NCBI GenBank assembly: GCA_019787685.1 | Contig: JAHNUO010000050.1 | Coordinates: 1 to 64,000, forward strand | Direction of reading: 5' to 3' | Source of the DNA: Chiua virens | Taxonomy: Eukaryota > Basidiomycota > Agaricomycetes > Boletales > Boletaceae | DNA length: 64,000 bases | Shown: one piece after another, positions 32,623-44,516 of the stretch | Layout: each line of letters starts with the position of its first letter | How positions within the stretch are numbered: position 1 is the first letter of the stretch | Notes under the pieces: model-generated | Database searches by the model: none | What the model saw: the letters and a program-made list of their open reading frames with translations, nothing else | What the model was told of the DNA's origin: nothing | Program-made: the position numbers and the translations under genes

Positions 32623-34491
32623 TTAATCATGATATTATGCACTGTGTTCATGGAGACAGCTGTGAGTTCACTTTAAATCAATGTGTGCAGCAACAGCTCA
32701 AAGCATATTGGCTGTAGCCGAGCCAATCTTCCATTTACCACTGATCACCTTCTGGTTGTGCACCAGAGGACTGAACCAAGACACCTGAGTGTGATTTGCC
32801 ACATTTTGACAAGTATGTGAAAATGCAGTAAATCATTTGTCAAGAAATGGGAAATCAAAACACTCACCTCTGTCAATGCCTTAGGTGCACATCTCAATTG
32901 CAGAGACAAGATTTCCACACTGATGCTGACATAAATGGCAAATACAATTGCATGACCACCATATATTTGATGTTCAGCAGCAAGTGTGCCTTCGAGGCAC
33001 ATGACTCCCATGCCCTTACTATCACCTCATCTGCATTGATCAGATGTCCTTTGTCCTTCATTGCCTCATATTCTACCTCCATTGCATCAACAACATTATT
33101 TGTATAATCATGGTATATTGCTTTCCACTCCTTCATGTCCATTTCAAAGTGTTGCCACAGATGGCCTTTTCCCAACATGCTGTGATACATCAAGTCAATA
33201 TCCTTTCTCAAGTTATTGTTAATGATTGTAAACATTGATGTCTCTTCCATCAATACCTTCAACTTCAGGTTCAAGAAATGATCTGCTGTGTTGCATTCTT
33301 TGACTGTCAACATGCAATCTTCAAGCACCATCAACTGCCTTTTGACTTCATTACCATTCTAATCTTTATAGTTGTTGAAGCAAACACCCAAATGCTATTC
33401 AAGCGACATCACAAGCATTGTAAGCATCTGTCCATACAAAAATGTACAATCATCCATCTGAATTCATTAAACAGAACAACACTTGATCATACTTACCCTG
33501 CCTTGTTCTGAAAGCAGATCACTCATCAATTGTGTGATCTTAAAGATGTCTGAGTGAGTGTAATGCTCATTCAATTGTTTTATGATCATGTTTAATAGTT
33601 TCCACATGTAATCCTGTTGAAGCAAGATGCAGGTCTTGTATCTAGCTTTCTGGGATCTGAGTCCCAGTTCAATCTGTATGTCTGTCCATTTTTTCCCTTG
33701 AGATTGCATCATTTTGAACATTTGAATGATGCCTTCTTTAGCAGTTTCAGCATAACTGCTGGTTTGTCAACAAGTGTAACACAATTGCAGCATCTGTTAC
33801 AATTTCTTTCTTTTGTCTCACTTGCACGTCTTCACCTTACTCGATACCTAGGTATCCTCGTACGTTCATCCGTACTCGTGCTCTTTTTCCTTTGTAACTC
33901 CGCACCGGCTTCACCCGAGTGCTTACATTCTTCTTTTCTCGTCATCATCCGATGGCACCGCACTTACTCATTTGATTCTCGTCATCATCCGATGGCTTCG
34001 CATTGGTCATTTCATCTTCGTCATCGTCCGCTGCCGTCGCATCGTACGATTCCCTTTTTTAATTACTGCGCACTCCTTTTGGCCCTTTGGCCCTTCCGCT
34101 CTTCTGGCCTTCCCCTTTTAGTTACTTGGTCCGTGCGCAGTTCTAGTAGTATAAATACCTTGCAGTGATACTCATGTACACTAGTCTTGATCTCCGCAAT
34201 CTAGCTGAGTATCACTGCTCCACTCGACCAGGGACTTCTCTCGTCGTCCCTTGACCCAACACTCGGACTCTTCGTAGTCAACCCTCGACCCTTGACTGTC
34301 CCTAGGGTATAGATTCCCAACCGGACAATTCTCAGCAACGCCTGAGTCTTCACTTGTCTCCCTGGTAGCAACCCGCTGACCAGAACTCCTTGTTCGACTC
34401 TTCAGCGCACCACGTATCAAGTGGTGGTTGTTTGAGTTATCGCAGCCACTTGGTACTTGGCGCTTTTGCGGCTACGTTAGGTCCTACCCGG

Positions 34492-35106
34492 TGTAGGGAA
34501 TAGGTATTCCCTGTGCTCGCATAGCACGTTTCCGCACCCTGTTGTCACCCGATCCCGATCCTGATCTATCTGCTTGTGCGAACTCATCCGGATTGCTGTA
34601 TCCGCGCCCGTTTTGCCTTGGACTCTTTTATTTTATTTTTATGCTCCTTATTCATACTTAGCATTGGCTAGACCACGTCACGCAGCCCTTGCAGGGACGT
34701 TCGGGTGCCTCTCGAACTTTATACCGTATGAAAACCTTCTTCTTTTATCATTATCCTTACTTAGGACAAGTCTGAGGGTATTCCCGAGGACTATAAATTC
34801 ACTGTATTGACAAAATACAGTAGCTTTTGCCCGTGTGCATCTGTCTCACATCGTTTTCGGTCGACGTTCGTTTTCTCTCGCTCTCCTCGTGTTTTATCGA
34901 TCCGGATTCGGACTGCCGTGTCCGCCTTTCTATCCGTTTTAATCCGGATTCGCCCCGGATTCATCTCGGACTACTCAAAAACCATTATTCGTCGTTCACC
35001 AACTCAGTGTTGTCCCTGGGTCGAACGGAATCGCATTCCTTCACCCTCTTTCTATTTCTTTCAATCCCCCTGAGTATTGCACTACAGCCGGGATATATTA
35101 CCTTCA
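34492..35106 (+). repeat. Solo LTR, family A, inside a family E LTR
   Basis: 615 bases, TGTAGGG...CCTTCA, flanked by CCGG (34488-34491 and 35107-35110). The family E copy at 60067 shows the same site without the insert. Confidence 0.93.
34791..34821 (+). promoter_or_regulatory. TATA box and hairpin at the predicted transcript start of family A LTRs
   Basis: CTATAAATTC is followed by ACTGTATT-GACAA-AATACAGT, an 8-bp perfect stem. The same arrangement is present in all family A copies seen (for example 20280-20320 and 62880-62910, opposite strand). Confidence 0.6.
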
Positions 35107-35454
35107 CCGGAACTATCGTAACAGCATCAAACTTTCCCTGTTCATGGTGTGTACTTTCAATCAGTCTTCTATACTCTCCACCACTCATTTCATCTTCACT
35201 CACCCTTGTCATAAATGGCAATGATCCACTTTCCTTCCATCTCAATCTCTCCATGCAACACCATCACTTCATGACACACTTTCACCAGATTCACGTCTTC
35301 TTGCAATATCTCTTGTTTGTCTGCAGCTGTCTGCAGCTCCTTTTCTTGTGAATCTTGTGTTTTCAATGCCACATTCTTGTCATTGACCCAATGCATCAAC
35401 ACATGGCATTAATGCCTTCCTCCAGCTGCAATGATAGCAGGCCCATACACCTTT

Positions 35455-35897
35455 TGAAACAACCTTGAAGAGTCAGACTGTTAAGTGGAAAGTACTGAGA
35501 GAGGATGAATGTCTCAAATGAAGAGAAAACTCCAAGAGAACTTTGTTAGAGTTCCTTGGTCTCAATTCATGGGGTTTATATACTACATGGATGTCAGAGT
35601 TCTAAGCTGAGTATGAACTATGGTAGATAAGAGATATAATCACTATTGGATGATAAGGTATGAGTCATAGATAAGGAACATGAGGTGCACAGGTATATGT
35701 GGCAAAATGGAAGAAAAGCATAGCAGTAATTGAATAAAAGTTGATGGTATAAATACATATGTTAGATAGAAGCATGATTGTGGCAGCCAATCAGATGTGT
35801 TCCTTTGGACAGCCATGGTATGAGGCATGGATGATAATTGTTTTTAGAATGAATTGAAAGTTAAGTCTGAAAGCAGGTTAAAGGTTGAAATCATAAC
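35455..35897 (-). repeat. Solo LTR, family D (gypsy type)
   Basis: 443 bases related to the LTRs of the gypsy element at 43049. Flanked by CCTTT at 35450-35454 and 35898-35902. Carries the shared TATATA and CAAAGTTCTCTTGGAG (as reverse complement) regions. Confidence 0.88.
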
Positions 35898-36871
35898 ACC
35901 TTTCATGTTGTCTTCTTCTCATCCTGTATCTCCATTACCTTGTGATCATCTTTTAGCTTCAAATCAGGTAATCCTTCTCCCCTCCTTCCTGTATCCCCTA
36001 CATTCATTATCTCCATCAACAGCTCCTCTTCAAGCTGATCCTTGTCAATGATCAAATTGATTGCATGTGTGTATTCAAAGCATTAAAGTTCATTGCAAAC
36101 AAATAAATCCATCAGGCTATTCAACTTCCCTTTGTTTAACATGTGACTTTTCTATTCCCCAAATACCAAATTTCACTGCACAATATCTATCTTCACATAT
36201 CTGAGCAATGCCTCCCATGATTGATCTTCAAGATTGCAGAATTCATCCATCTGCTTGTTGAGTCCAGTTGTTTGTTGCATGCCACTTGCAAGTGCTTGAC
36301 CTGATTCTTGATTGTCCATAGGAATGTCTGCATTGCTTGCACAGTGAGCAACAAAACTGATACAATATTTGTAGCATTTTGATTGAAGCATGAATATTAA
36401 GAGCCCTATTGATGCTAGACCCTCTAACCTGGGTACCATTGGAAAGCCCTGATCAAGGGCTTTCAAATGGTATATGAATTTATTATGTAATTCTTACTAT
36501 ATTGGGAAATATTTCGAAATTGGTGTGAGGTACTCATTGTATTAGTTTTGTTGCTGACACTCTAAAGTATTCAAAATGCATATTGCAAGTGGTTATTACA
36601 TAAGCAATGGATCATGTGACATGTAATAAGTTCGACATGATACAAACAAATACACACTATCACTTTGTTCACAACCACCATCGTGAAATCACTCTCAGTT
36701 GACCAAACTTACTACATCATCTCTCTCTTGGAATTAGAACAATCAACCCATCAAATTGCTCAATCTACTGGTCTCAACCAATTTACTATTAGTAGACTCA
36801 GGTCCAAACATCTTCCCAAGCTACCCAAAGCCTCTGGTGGTTGACCTTCCATCATTTCTCCTACTAATATA

Positions 36872-37253
36872 TGTCATGATATCAACTTTCCATCCCTTAA
36901 CAGATTATACTTTCAATCTTTTCTAAGAACAATACCTCATGTCAAGGCTGTCCAAAGGAACACATCTGATTGACTGCCACAATATCACACACATACACTT
37001 CTATCTATTCATTTCCCTTATCACTGACTTATATCTATTCACACCTTATCATCCAATAGGATACAGTATGCTTATCTATGTAGTTTGTACTCAGATTAGA
37101 AGTCCAACATCCATGTAGTATATAAACCCCATGAATCTAAGCCAGAGAGCTCCAACAAAGTTCTCTTGGAGTTTTCGCCTCTTCACTGGACTGAACCCCC
37201 TCTTCACATAACCACTATCACTTTAACAGTCTAGGTTGTTCTAGGTTGTTTCA
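36872..37253 (+). repeat. Solo LTR, family D, short variant
   Basis: 382 bases, TGTCATGATATCAAC...GGTTGTTTCA, flanked by ATATA at 36867-36871 and 37254-37258. Confidence 0.88.
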
Positions 37254-37599
37254 ATATATGTCATGCTATTCATCTTATTGGATCTGGGAAGGCCAAGAAT
37301 GCAGTTCAGGTGACCAAAACACTTCAAGAAGTGAAGAACCATTCCATCTCCCCCCAGACCATCTACCACCACTGGAAGAAAGCTAGTATGAAGGCTGTAG
37401 TGAAGCAAAAATGCCCTCTTCTTGCCTAGCATTGTAGGAGTTGAGAACTCCTTATGGTTGCAGTCTACCTTTTTCCCACTCCCCATCATGCCCTATCACA
37501 TCACATCTCATCCACTATTGACTTTGTGCCAGTCCGGTTTTATTTCTAGCATTTACAGATCATCTGAACTCAATCCAAGTGCAATCCAAGTCAACACAA

Positions 37600-38307
37600 C
37601 GTAGAAAACAAATAATAGGTGATGAGAAGAAAGGTGGGGTGATAGGTTCATCCCAAGGGGGGTTATACTCAAAAGGATTGAAGGATTTGGGTTTATCTAT
37701 GAGTTCTAGAGGTTGCTGAACAATCCGGAATGAAAAGCAGTCCATGTAAAAGTATCTGGGTTGAGTCAATGCGATGAGAGGATTGACTTAAGGAGATGAG
37801 ACACAAAGGAACAATAGGACGAGGTAGAAGGAACAATATCCTGCCCACTCACACACGGGAGAGTAGGTAGGTGATCTCCTGAATGCAGAAAGATGGTATT
37901 TTATGTTAGAAAACATGGGTTTATAGTTCTGGGCACAACCCAGGACTGTTAAAGGCAATCCGACCCTAGGTAAGTATACAGGATTGATGTAGGGTAAGTA
38001 TTTAAGAAAAGGAATGTCAAACCTTATAGATAATGAAAGAAGAAAAGGATATTATGATAGGAATAATCTTAATAAAGCCAAATTGAATAGAACAAGTTGA
38101 ACCAGATGAAGTGGAATACATACGATGAAACTGGATTGGATTGTGTTGACTTGGATTGGACTCAGATTGGGTTTGGGTGATCTGTAAATGCTAGAAATAA
38201 GACCAGATTGGTACAAAGTCAATGGTGGATGGGAAGAGACATGATAGGATGTGATAGAGAGTGGGAAAAAGGTATCCTGCAACTGTAAGGAGTATTCAAC
38301 TCCTACA
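37600..38307 (-). repeat. Solo LTR, family B (copy 3), inverted inside copy 2
   Basis: 708 bases; target duplication ACAA (left) / GCAA (right), one transition apart. Confidence 0.85.
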
Positions 38308-38640
38308 GCAATCCAATCTGGTTCCATTGTACATGTTCCGCTTTATCTACTTTAACTTGTCCTATCCAATTTGGCCTTATTGAGGTCGTTTCTATCATAT
38401 TATCCTTTTCTTTCATTATCTACAAGGTTTGACATTCCTTTTCTTAAATACTCATCCTATATCAATCCTGTATGACTACTTAGGGTCAGATTGCCTTTAA
38501 CAGTCTTGGGTTGTGCCCAGGATTATAAAACCATGTTTTCTGACATAAAATACCATCTTTCTGCATTCAGGAGATTATCTGTCTACTCTCCTGTGTGTGA
38601 GTGGGCTGGATATCATTCCTTTCACCTCCTTTCACCTCAT

Positions 38641-39348
38641 TGTAGGAGCTGAATACTCCTTACGGTTGCAGGATACCTTTTTCCCACTCTCTATCACATC
38701 CTATCATGTCTCTTCCCATCCACCATTGACTTTATACCAATCTGGTCTTATTTCTAGCATTTACAGATCACCTAAACCCAATCTGAGTCCAATCCGAGTC
38801 AATGCAATGCAATCTGGTTTCATCATACATATTCCACTTCATCTGGTTCAACTTGTCCTATTTGATTTGGCCTTATTGAGGTCGTTCCTATCATAATATC
38901 CTTCTCTTCTTTTGTTATCTATAAGGTTTAACATTCCTTTTCTTAAATACTTACCATACATCAATCCTGTATACTTACCTAGGGTCGGATTGCCTTTAAC
39001 AGTCCTGGGTTGTGCCCAGGACTATAAAACCATGTTTTCTAACATAAAATACCATCTTTCTGCATTCAGGAGATCACCTACCTACTCTCCTGTGTGTGAG
39101 TGGGCAGAATATCATTCCTTTTACCTTGTCCTATTGTTCCTTCATGTCTCATCTCCTTAAGTCAATCCTCTCATCACCTTGACTTGACCCAGATACTTTT
39201 ACATTGACTGCTTTTCATTCTGGATTGTTCAGCAACCTCTAGGACTCATAGACAAACCCAAATCCTTCAATTCCTTCAAATATAACCCTCCTTGGGACGA
39301 ACCTATTACCCCACCTTTCTTCTCATCACCTATTATTTGTTGTCTTTA
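38641..39348 (+). repeat. Solo LTR, family B (copy 4), inside copy 2
   Basis: 708 bases, same orientation as its host LTR; flanked by TCAT at 38637-38640 and 39349-39352. Confidence 0.87.
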
Positions 39349-39954
39349 TCATCCTATCATTCTCTTGTGTCTCATTTCCTTAAATCAATCCTCTCATCAT
39401 CTCAACTCCTTCTGGATATTATTACATTGACCACTTTTCATTCCAGATCACTCAGTAACCTCTAGGACACATCAACAAACCCTAATCCATCAATCCAACC
39501 CCCCTTGGGATGAACCTATCACCCCACCTTTCTCACATCACCCATTTTTAGTTGTTTTCAGCATCATAGGAGAGCAAGGATGGACTTTGCTCTAAGCCAT
39601 TAGCATTGGACTGTTGAGAACTGGAAGTGAGTTATATGGTCAGATAAGACCAAAATTAATTGTATTAGGTCAGATGGCAGGAAATGAGCATGGAAAAGAG
39701 CAAGAGAGGGTCTTAGTGACAAGATTGTGGAGGGAACAGTTAAGTTTTGGGAAGGATCAATGATGCTATGGGGCTATATGACCTGGGAAGGTGTTGAAAT
39801 GGCTTGCAAGATTGATGATAAGATGGATGCTGATCTCTATGTGCAGATTTTGGAGAATGAACTCCAGCAAACTCTGGTGAATTATGGATTTTCCCCAGAA
39901 GACATTATTTTCCAGCAGGATAATGACCCCAAGCACACCAGTAGGAAGGCTAGG

Positions 39955-42900
39955 TATCTATATTTAATTGAGTCAATCTGATCTAGATCCCTCCCTCTTC
40001 TCCCCCATAAACCCAATATTATGATCAATTAAATCAATACAGTCCACCACCTGTCCAAAAAGTATTTCCCCAATGCCTATGACATCCTTAGACTGTAACA
40101 GAACTATTAGAAAGGCATCTACACTTTGTTTGGTCTACTTATCACACCCTTCCCTCAAAATTCTTAAATCATTTATAACTCATTATTCTGACTGCCGTTT
40201 TCTCTAAAATTTGAACTGGGACATCACAATGGGTCCATCCACATGCACCAACAGTTATTTGGTTCAAAAACATATTGGTCATTTATAATTACAATTACTC
40301 CATCCTCTACATATATAGTTGTATAAGGCTTCTAAAGCACTGTTAAAGCTTCATTCAGCTTAAAACTTGAAACAAACCTTTGCATGCTGCCTGTGCTTTC
40401 CAAGCAAGCAGGGAAAATGCTCACCCTATATCACATCTGCATACTTCCTTTGTGTTGCTTTAGACTTGAGCTTGTTATCTGCAAGCTTGTGAAGCTCCAG
40501 AACAATTTGGTCAATTGCTCTCAAAGCCCAGCTTGAAACAAAGCTGCAAACAACAAGCAGGTGCCTTTTCTCATCAAAAACAAAAACAGGCTGAGAACTG
40601 AAGCACTTGAAATCAGCCAGAGAAAGGTCCATAAAATAGAGCAACACTTGCTCACAATAAGGGACCTTTGTAATATATAGGTATTGAAACAGAAACCAAG
40701 TAGTTGTAACCATCATGAACCACTTACTAGCTTCATCATATTTTCTTCATCATAGATTATATCTGAAAATTAAGTAGTTAAATGGCATCTGAACATCTCT
40801 TTGACAGTATTTCTCAAACACTTTCTCACACACTGCTGCATGTCATCTGAAGTCACCTACCCACATACATTGATGAGCTCAATGATACAGTAAGCAGGTC
40901 ACTTGCAGAGTCAAGGACAATTCTCTTATTGGTGTTAAGGTTAATTTTTTGCCCTGTTTGACTTGGTGTTTGGGAGAGACTAGATAACTCATCTGTCTGG
41001 GAATCACATGGACTTTAAGGGGCAAAATTCCAATAACTGATGTCGAAGTTGCTGGTTGCCATAGGACTGCCAGTAAGGCTGCCAATGGGCCCAGTTGTGG
41101 GAGAAGAGAGCATGTCACTGCTGCCAGTGGCAGCCTCAGACAAGTGACTTACCATGTAGAGGCCCCAAGCTTTGGAAGGACCTTGATAGTAGCTAGTAAC
41201 CCCAGTATTAATTTCTTCATGCTGGGAGGGCTCTGGCTCTGGTGGGAATACATATAGATTATTTTACTTCATTGACTAGGTTATTCCAGTGGCTATCAAG
41301 TGATATGGGTATGGGGAAAAGATTACGAGAAATGACATTGAGAGTTCACATGTACAACAGATACTAGATTGATATGTGTGGAAACAAAAATTGAACCCAG
41401 GTGACATTGTCAAGAACATAGTGCCACCCATGCAACCTTGCTTGTTATACTTTACAAGTTCAGACTGCAGCTGTCCAGAAAAGATATGGCATTATATGTA
41501 GCATGACATTCACCTCTTATTTTGACCCCAGTGTCTATCTCTCTCATACATTTACCTACTGACTTCATCTTGCAGCTGGTAGATATGGCATATTGTATGA
41601 CAAACTGTCATTTGTCCTCCATTCACCTAGTATGCTCCTCCCAGCCCACTTGCACCACCTTTAGCATTGGAATATCTTCACTGACATTGATAGTATCTCA
41701 CATCTCCTTCAAAATGTCAATGAATTTCCAGTGGGTAATCTTCTCATCATAAGAAGTGTCCTGGTGCTTGAAGAATTGATAAAGCTCCTGGATTCCCCTC
41801 CTGAATGCCATACCACCTGCGTCTTGCAAGAAGTACAGACTAATGAGTTTCAAGATATGGTCTTCATTTGCTGAAGTCTTCTGCAGGTAGACCTCATCAA
41901 TGGTACAGGGACAATTGGTATCTGTCAGCCATGCAGAAACAGGATAGTCATTCAGATCCTTGGCATGGCATGTATACCCTGCAAATGCCTCTGTTTCAGG
42001 TAAATTTGTTATAGTAGTATTATGGTGGGATATAATTGTAACTTACTGCAAAACCTTGCATGATTTCATGATCATTTTGCATGATTTTTGCACATCGATT
42101 CATACAAATTATGCACCTATTGAAGTGTGTGGATTGGGTTATCTGTCCAGTACAAACAATATATATATATAATTATATTCTGCACATATCACACATACCC
42201 TGAAGTGTGCCATACATATGTTCATTTCCTTACCCAAAGCATAGTCTTACCTTAATCTATTTGTAAAAATGTACTAGAAATGTCAAAGTGAAGAAATTTA
42301 ACCAAGCACAGGTAAACAGCAGGAGTAACTATGACTCTCTTAAGATAGCCAAATTCCTTGTCATCTAATTAGTGACACACATGGATGGATTAATGAGATT
42401 CTCACTGTCCCTATCTACTATCTAGCAAAACCACAGCCAAGGGAATGGGCTTGGCAGAATCAGCAGGGAAGGAAGAATAAGTTAGAGAACTACCTTGTAG
42501 CATGCTTTTTTTACTTTTTCAGATGTGTCTTTACAGTAACTAACTAGCTTCTTCACTAATGGTTCTATTGCCCATTGTCACAGTATTTGCTTGGGGTTGG
42601 GTTGCATGTGGTTGCATCACCAGTGGCTCACTCCTGAATTTCCTTTTCTGGAATGCATGAAAAAAATCTCATGATTCTCATTAGTTTTGCAAACCACTGT
42701 AATCTATGCTTAGTTGACAAAAAAAGCATGAATAACTGCAACTAAGGAGAACTTAAATTTCCTGATGCGGCCTGGCTGAGCTCGAACCCATCTCTGAGAT
42801 ATATATGCAATCTGACAAGGTGGCACATGTTGATGCCTGGATCTGGAAACCTCATTGACATGCTTGGCAGGTGGACTGATCTATGATGAACTCTCTGTCT

Positions 42901-43048
42901 TTTGATGACTCCACAAGGTAGAAAAGTGTAGCCCGTGCAGCACATTTACCAAGTTGATCCATGAGTGGGGGTCCTTCCTGTGGCCCATCCAGGTCAATCA
43001 TGCTTCTTGGGATACCCATGTTTACTGAGCTTGCTGGGTGCAGATTGT
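39955..43048. other. AT-rich stretch, nothing recognised
   Basis: About 3.1 kb with short open frames only (for example 40426-40716 and the reverse of 41500-41900, which reads like degraded coding sequence with IDEVYLQKTSANEDHILKL). Probably decayed transposon or gene DNA; no domain could be named. Confidence 0.4.
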
Positions 43049-43480
43049 TGTTATGATACCAACTTTTCCTCACTTAACAAACCCAACATTTGATCTATTC
43101 TAAAAATACACGCCTCATGTCAAGGCTGTCCAAAGGATCATATCTGATTGGTTGCCACAATAAACACAGCATCAACCACCTCATGTCCTTATCTATTCAT
43201 TTCCCTTATCACTGACTCATCATCGGCAGTGCAAGGCTATGCTCTTATCTATGACTCATATCTATTCACACCTTATCATCCAATAGGATACATTATGCTT
43301 ATCTATGTAGTTCATACTCAGATTAGAACTCCGACATCCATGTAGTATATAAACCCCATGAATTTCAGCCAGAGAGCTCTAACAAAGTTCTCTTGGAGTT
43401 TTCGCCTCTTCACTGGACTGAACCCCCTCTTCACTCAACCACTACACTTTAACAGTCTAGTCTTGTTCTAGGTTGTTTCA
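43049..43480 (+). repeat. 5' LTR of gypsy element 1 (family D)
   Basis: 432 bases, TGTTATGATACC...GGTTGTTTCA. TATATAA at about 43346, about 35 bases before AACAAAGTTCT, the likely transcript 5' end. Nearly identical to the inverted LTR at 52507-52939. Confidence 0.92.
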
Positions 43481-43482
43481 TT

Positions 43483-43493
43483 AGAACTTTGTT
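43483..43493 (+). promoter_or_regulatory. Predicted self-priming primer-binding site
   Basis: AGAACTTTGTT, two bases past the 5' LTR, is the exact reverse complement of AACAAAGTTCT at 43381-43391 in the LTR, at the expected transcript start. There is no TGG tRNA-type site here. This is the layout used by Tf1/sushi retrotransposons, in which the RNA 5' end primes reverse transcription. Confidence 0.65.
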
Positions 43494-43714
43494 GCTTTCT
43501 TCGCCGTCGACACTACTGTCAAGTCCCTCAACCTCGTCGTAGCTGTCTTACCACTAAACAAGGAACAAGCACCAGAAGTAAGTCGCAACCTTTGAACGGA
43601 AGATTTTTGTTAGCTTCAAATAAGCCGCTCGAGACTCAAGGTCCACATAGTGCACCAGCTGACAAGCACACCCATCGTTGATATTGTCCTCTTTACTGAG
43701 ACCACAAAAAAATA

Positions 43715-44257
43715 GTGACTTCCCTCCCTCTCTCCATTGTCGCTGCCGCTCAAGAAGCGTTCCTGGGTCTAGAAGACTCACCATACGTACTTGACGCTGC
43801 CTACCTCGCAGAAGTAGTTGCCTTAGAGGATCTTGATCCTGAAGACAGGACAAACACAGAGATATTCCATGTCTTACTAGGCCATTTCATAGGAGACGAC
43901 GCGTCCCTATCAGACTACGAGTCAACCCAGTCTGACAGCCCGGAGCTTAGGTATCCAACCGAGGAAGTAGAGGTTAAGTGCGAATACTTTCCCACACCCC
44001 TTCCCGAAAGAGAACCATCACCACTCCCTATAAGGGAACCCTCTGAGGAAAGTTTAGGAGACCCTAACGATTGGCTCCCACCTCGAGAGATTGAAAGGAG
44101 AAACGCCAGGACTGAGTTAGAGAGGAAAAGAATACTCAGGCGCTACAAAGCAAACCGAGTTCCCTCTCGTATCCGTCCTTATTCACAATACGATAACTTC
44201 AAATTTCCCTCCTTACGTCCTAGAAATACTCTTAGGATTCCTTCCAGATATCTCTAA
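43715..44257 (+). CDS. Gypsy element 1 leader ORF a, unknown function
   Basis: 180 residues between the 5' LTR and gag. The N-terminal part is hydrophobic-acidic (VAAAQEAFLGLEDSPYVLD), the middle acidic and proline-rich (PLPEREPSPLPIREPSEESL), and the C-terminal part strongly basic (RTELERKRILRRYKANRVPS). No domain recognised. The frame is open although other parts of the element carry stops, which suggests it was under selection in the active element. It is followed after 13 bases by ORF b. It could be a 5' part of a longer gag precursor, a regulator, or translated only at low level. Confidence 0.6.
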   Translation: MTSLPLSIVAAAQEAFLGLEDSPYVLDAAYLAEVVALEDLDPEDRTNTEIFHVLLGHFIGDDASLSDYESTQSDSPELRYPTEEVEVKCEYFPTPLPEREPSPLPIREPSEESLGDPNDWLPPREIERRNARTELERKRILRRYKANRVPSRIRPYSQYDNFKFPSLRPRNTLRIPSRYL

Positions 44258-44270
44258 ATAGAAATCTTAT

Positions 44271-44516
44271 ATGTCTTGGGAACTCGTTGCAATCGCACTC
44301 ATAATCTCCTGCACTCTCACCACATACTTTTTCGGCTACATCGCATTCTACCTTACAAACAAGGTACAAGAATCCCAAAGGCCAATTTACATCTCTATCA
44401 AACGACGAGACTACCCTTTCGCAGTCACCTTCGGTCTCTTCTCACCCTACGAAGAATACAGAACAGCCACCACTAATGCTTGGGGAGCACCAGAACCAGA
44501 AGCTGACGCTTGGTAA
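44271..44516 (+). CDS. Gypsy element 1 leader ORF b, small membrane-type protein
   Basis: 81 residues, starting MSWELVAIALIISCTL and containing one strong membrane segment (about residues 4-28, LVAIALIISCTLTTYFFGYI), then a polar tail rich in tyrosine and acidic residues (PYEEYRTATTNAWGAPEPEA). It ends with TAA six bases before the gag ATG and in the same frame as gag, so stop read-through would yield a membrane-anchored Gag. No homologue recognised. A membrane protein in this position is unusual for a gypsy element. Confidence 0.6.
   Translation: MSWELVAIALIISCTLTTYFFGYIAFYLTNKVQESQRPIYISIKRRDYPFAVTFGLFSPYEEYRTATTNAWGAPEPEADAW

Larger units (their letters stand above)
33795..35123 (+). repeat. 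Solo LTR, family E (copy 1), itself interrupted
   Basis: Begins TGTTACAATTTCTTTC, ends CTATCGTAACA, flanked by GCATC at 33790-33794 and 35124-35128. Removing the family A insert leaves about 710 bases, agreeing with the 707-base copy at 60067. A TATA-like ATAAATACC occurs near 34151. Confidence 0.92.
32800..36341 (-). pseudogene. Unrecognised mushroom ORF, broken by three LTRs
   Basis: Minus-strand coding-like stretches at 35404-35130, 33794-33467 and 33334-32894, and weaker ones at 36340-35900, appear to be pieces of one old gene. They encode charged, helix-prone sequence, for example KELQTAADKQEILQEDVNL, WTDIQIELGLRSQKARY and LWQHFEMDMKEWKAIYHDY. Solo LTRs at 33795-35123 and 35455-35897 interrupt it, each with perfect target duplications, so the pieces were once contiguous. 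Stops are frequent. I do not recognise the family; it may be a transposon-borne gene. Confidence 0.4.
37433..39560 (+). repeat. Solo LTR, family B (copy 2), host to two further LTRs
   Basis: Flanked by GCAT at 37429-37432 and 39561-39564. Subtracting the copies at 37600-38307 and 38641-39348 with their 4-base duplications leaves 704 bases, the family length. Confidence 0.9.
36342..39954 (+). mobile_element. Tc1-like transposon copy 1, truncated and multiply interrupted
   Basis: Left end (GTGAGCAACAAAACTGA) and transposase sequence in the order seen in copies 2 and 3, but cut by a 382-base solo LTR (36872-37253) and a composite of three family B LTRs (37433-39560). It stops at 39954, in the GRKAR-encoding region before the last catalytic residue; the right inverted repeat is missing. 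The transposase frame has several stops. Confidence 0.85.

Noticed and set aside
34492..35106. Short plus-strand frames in family A LTRs (for example MPVCICLTSFSV)
   Set aside because: They recur in every LTR copy with different breaks, span the TATA and hairpin region, and match no protein.
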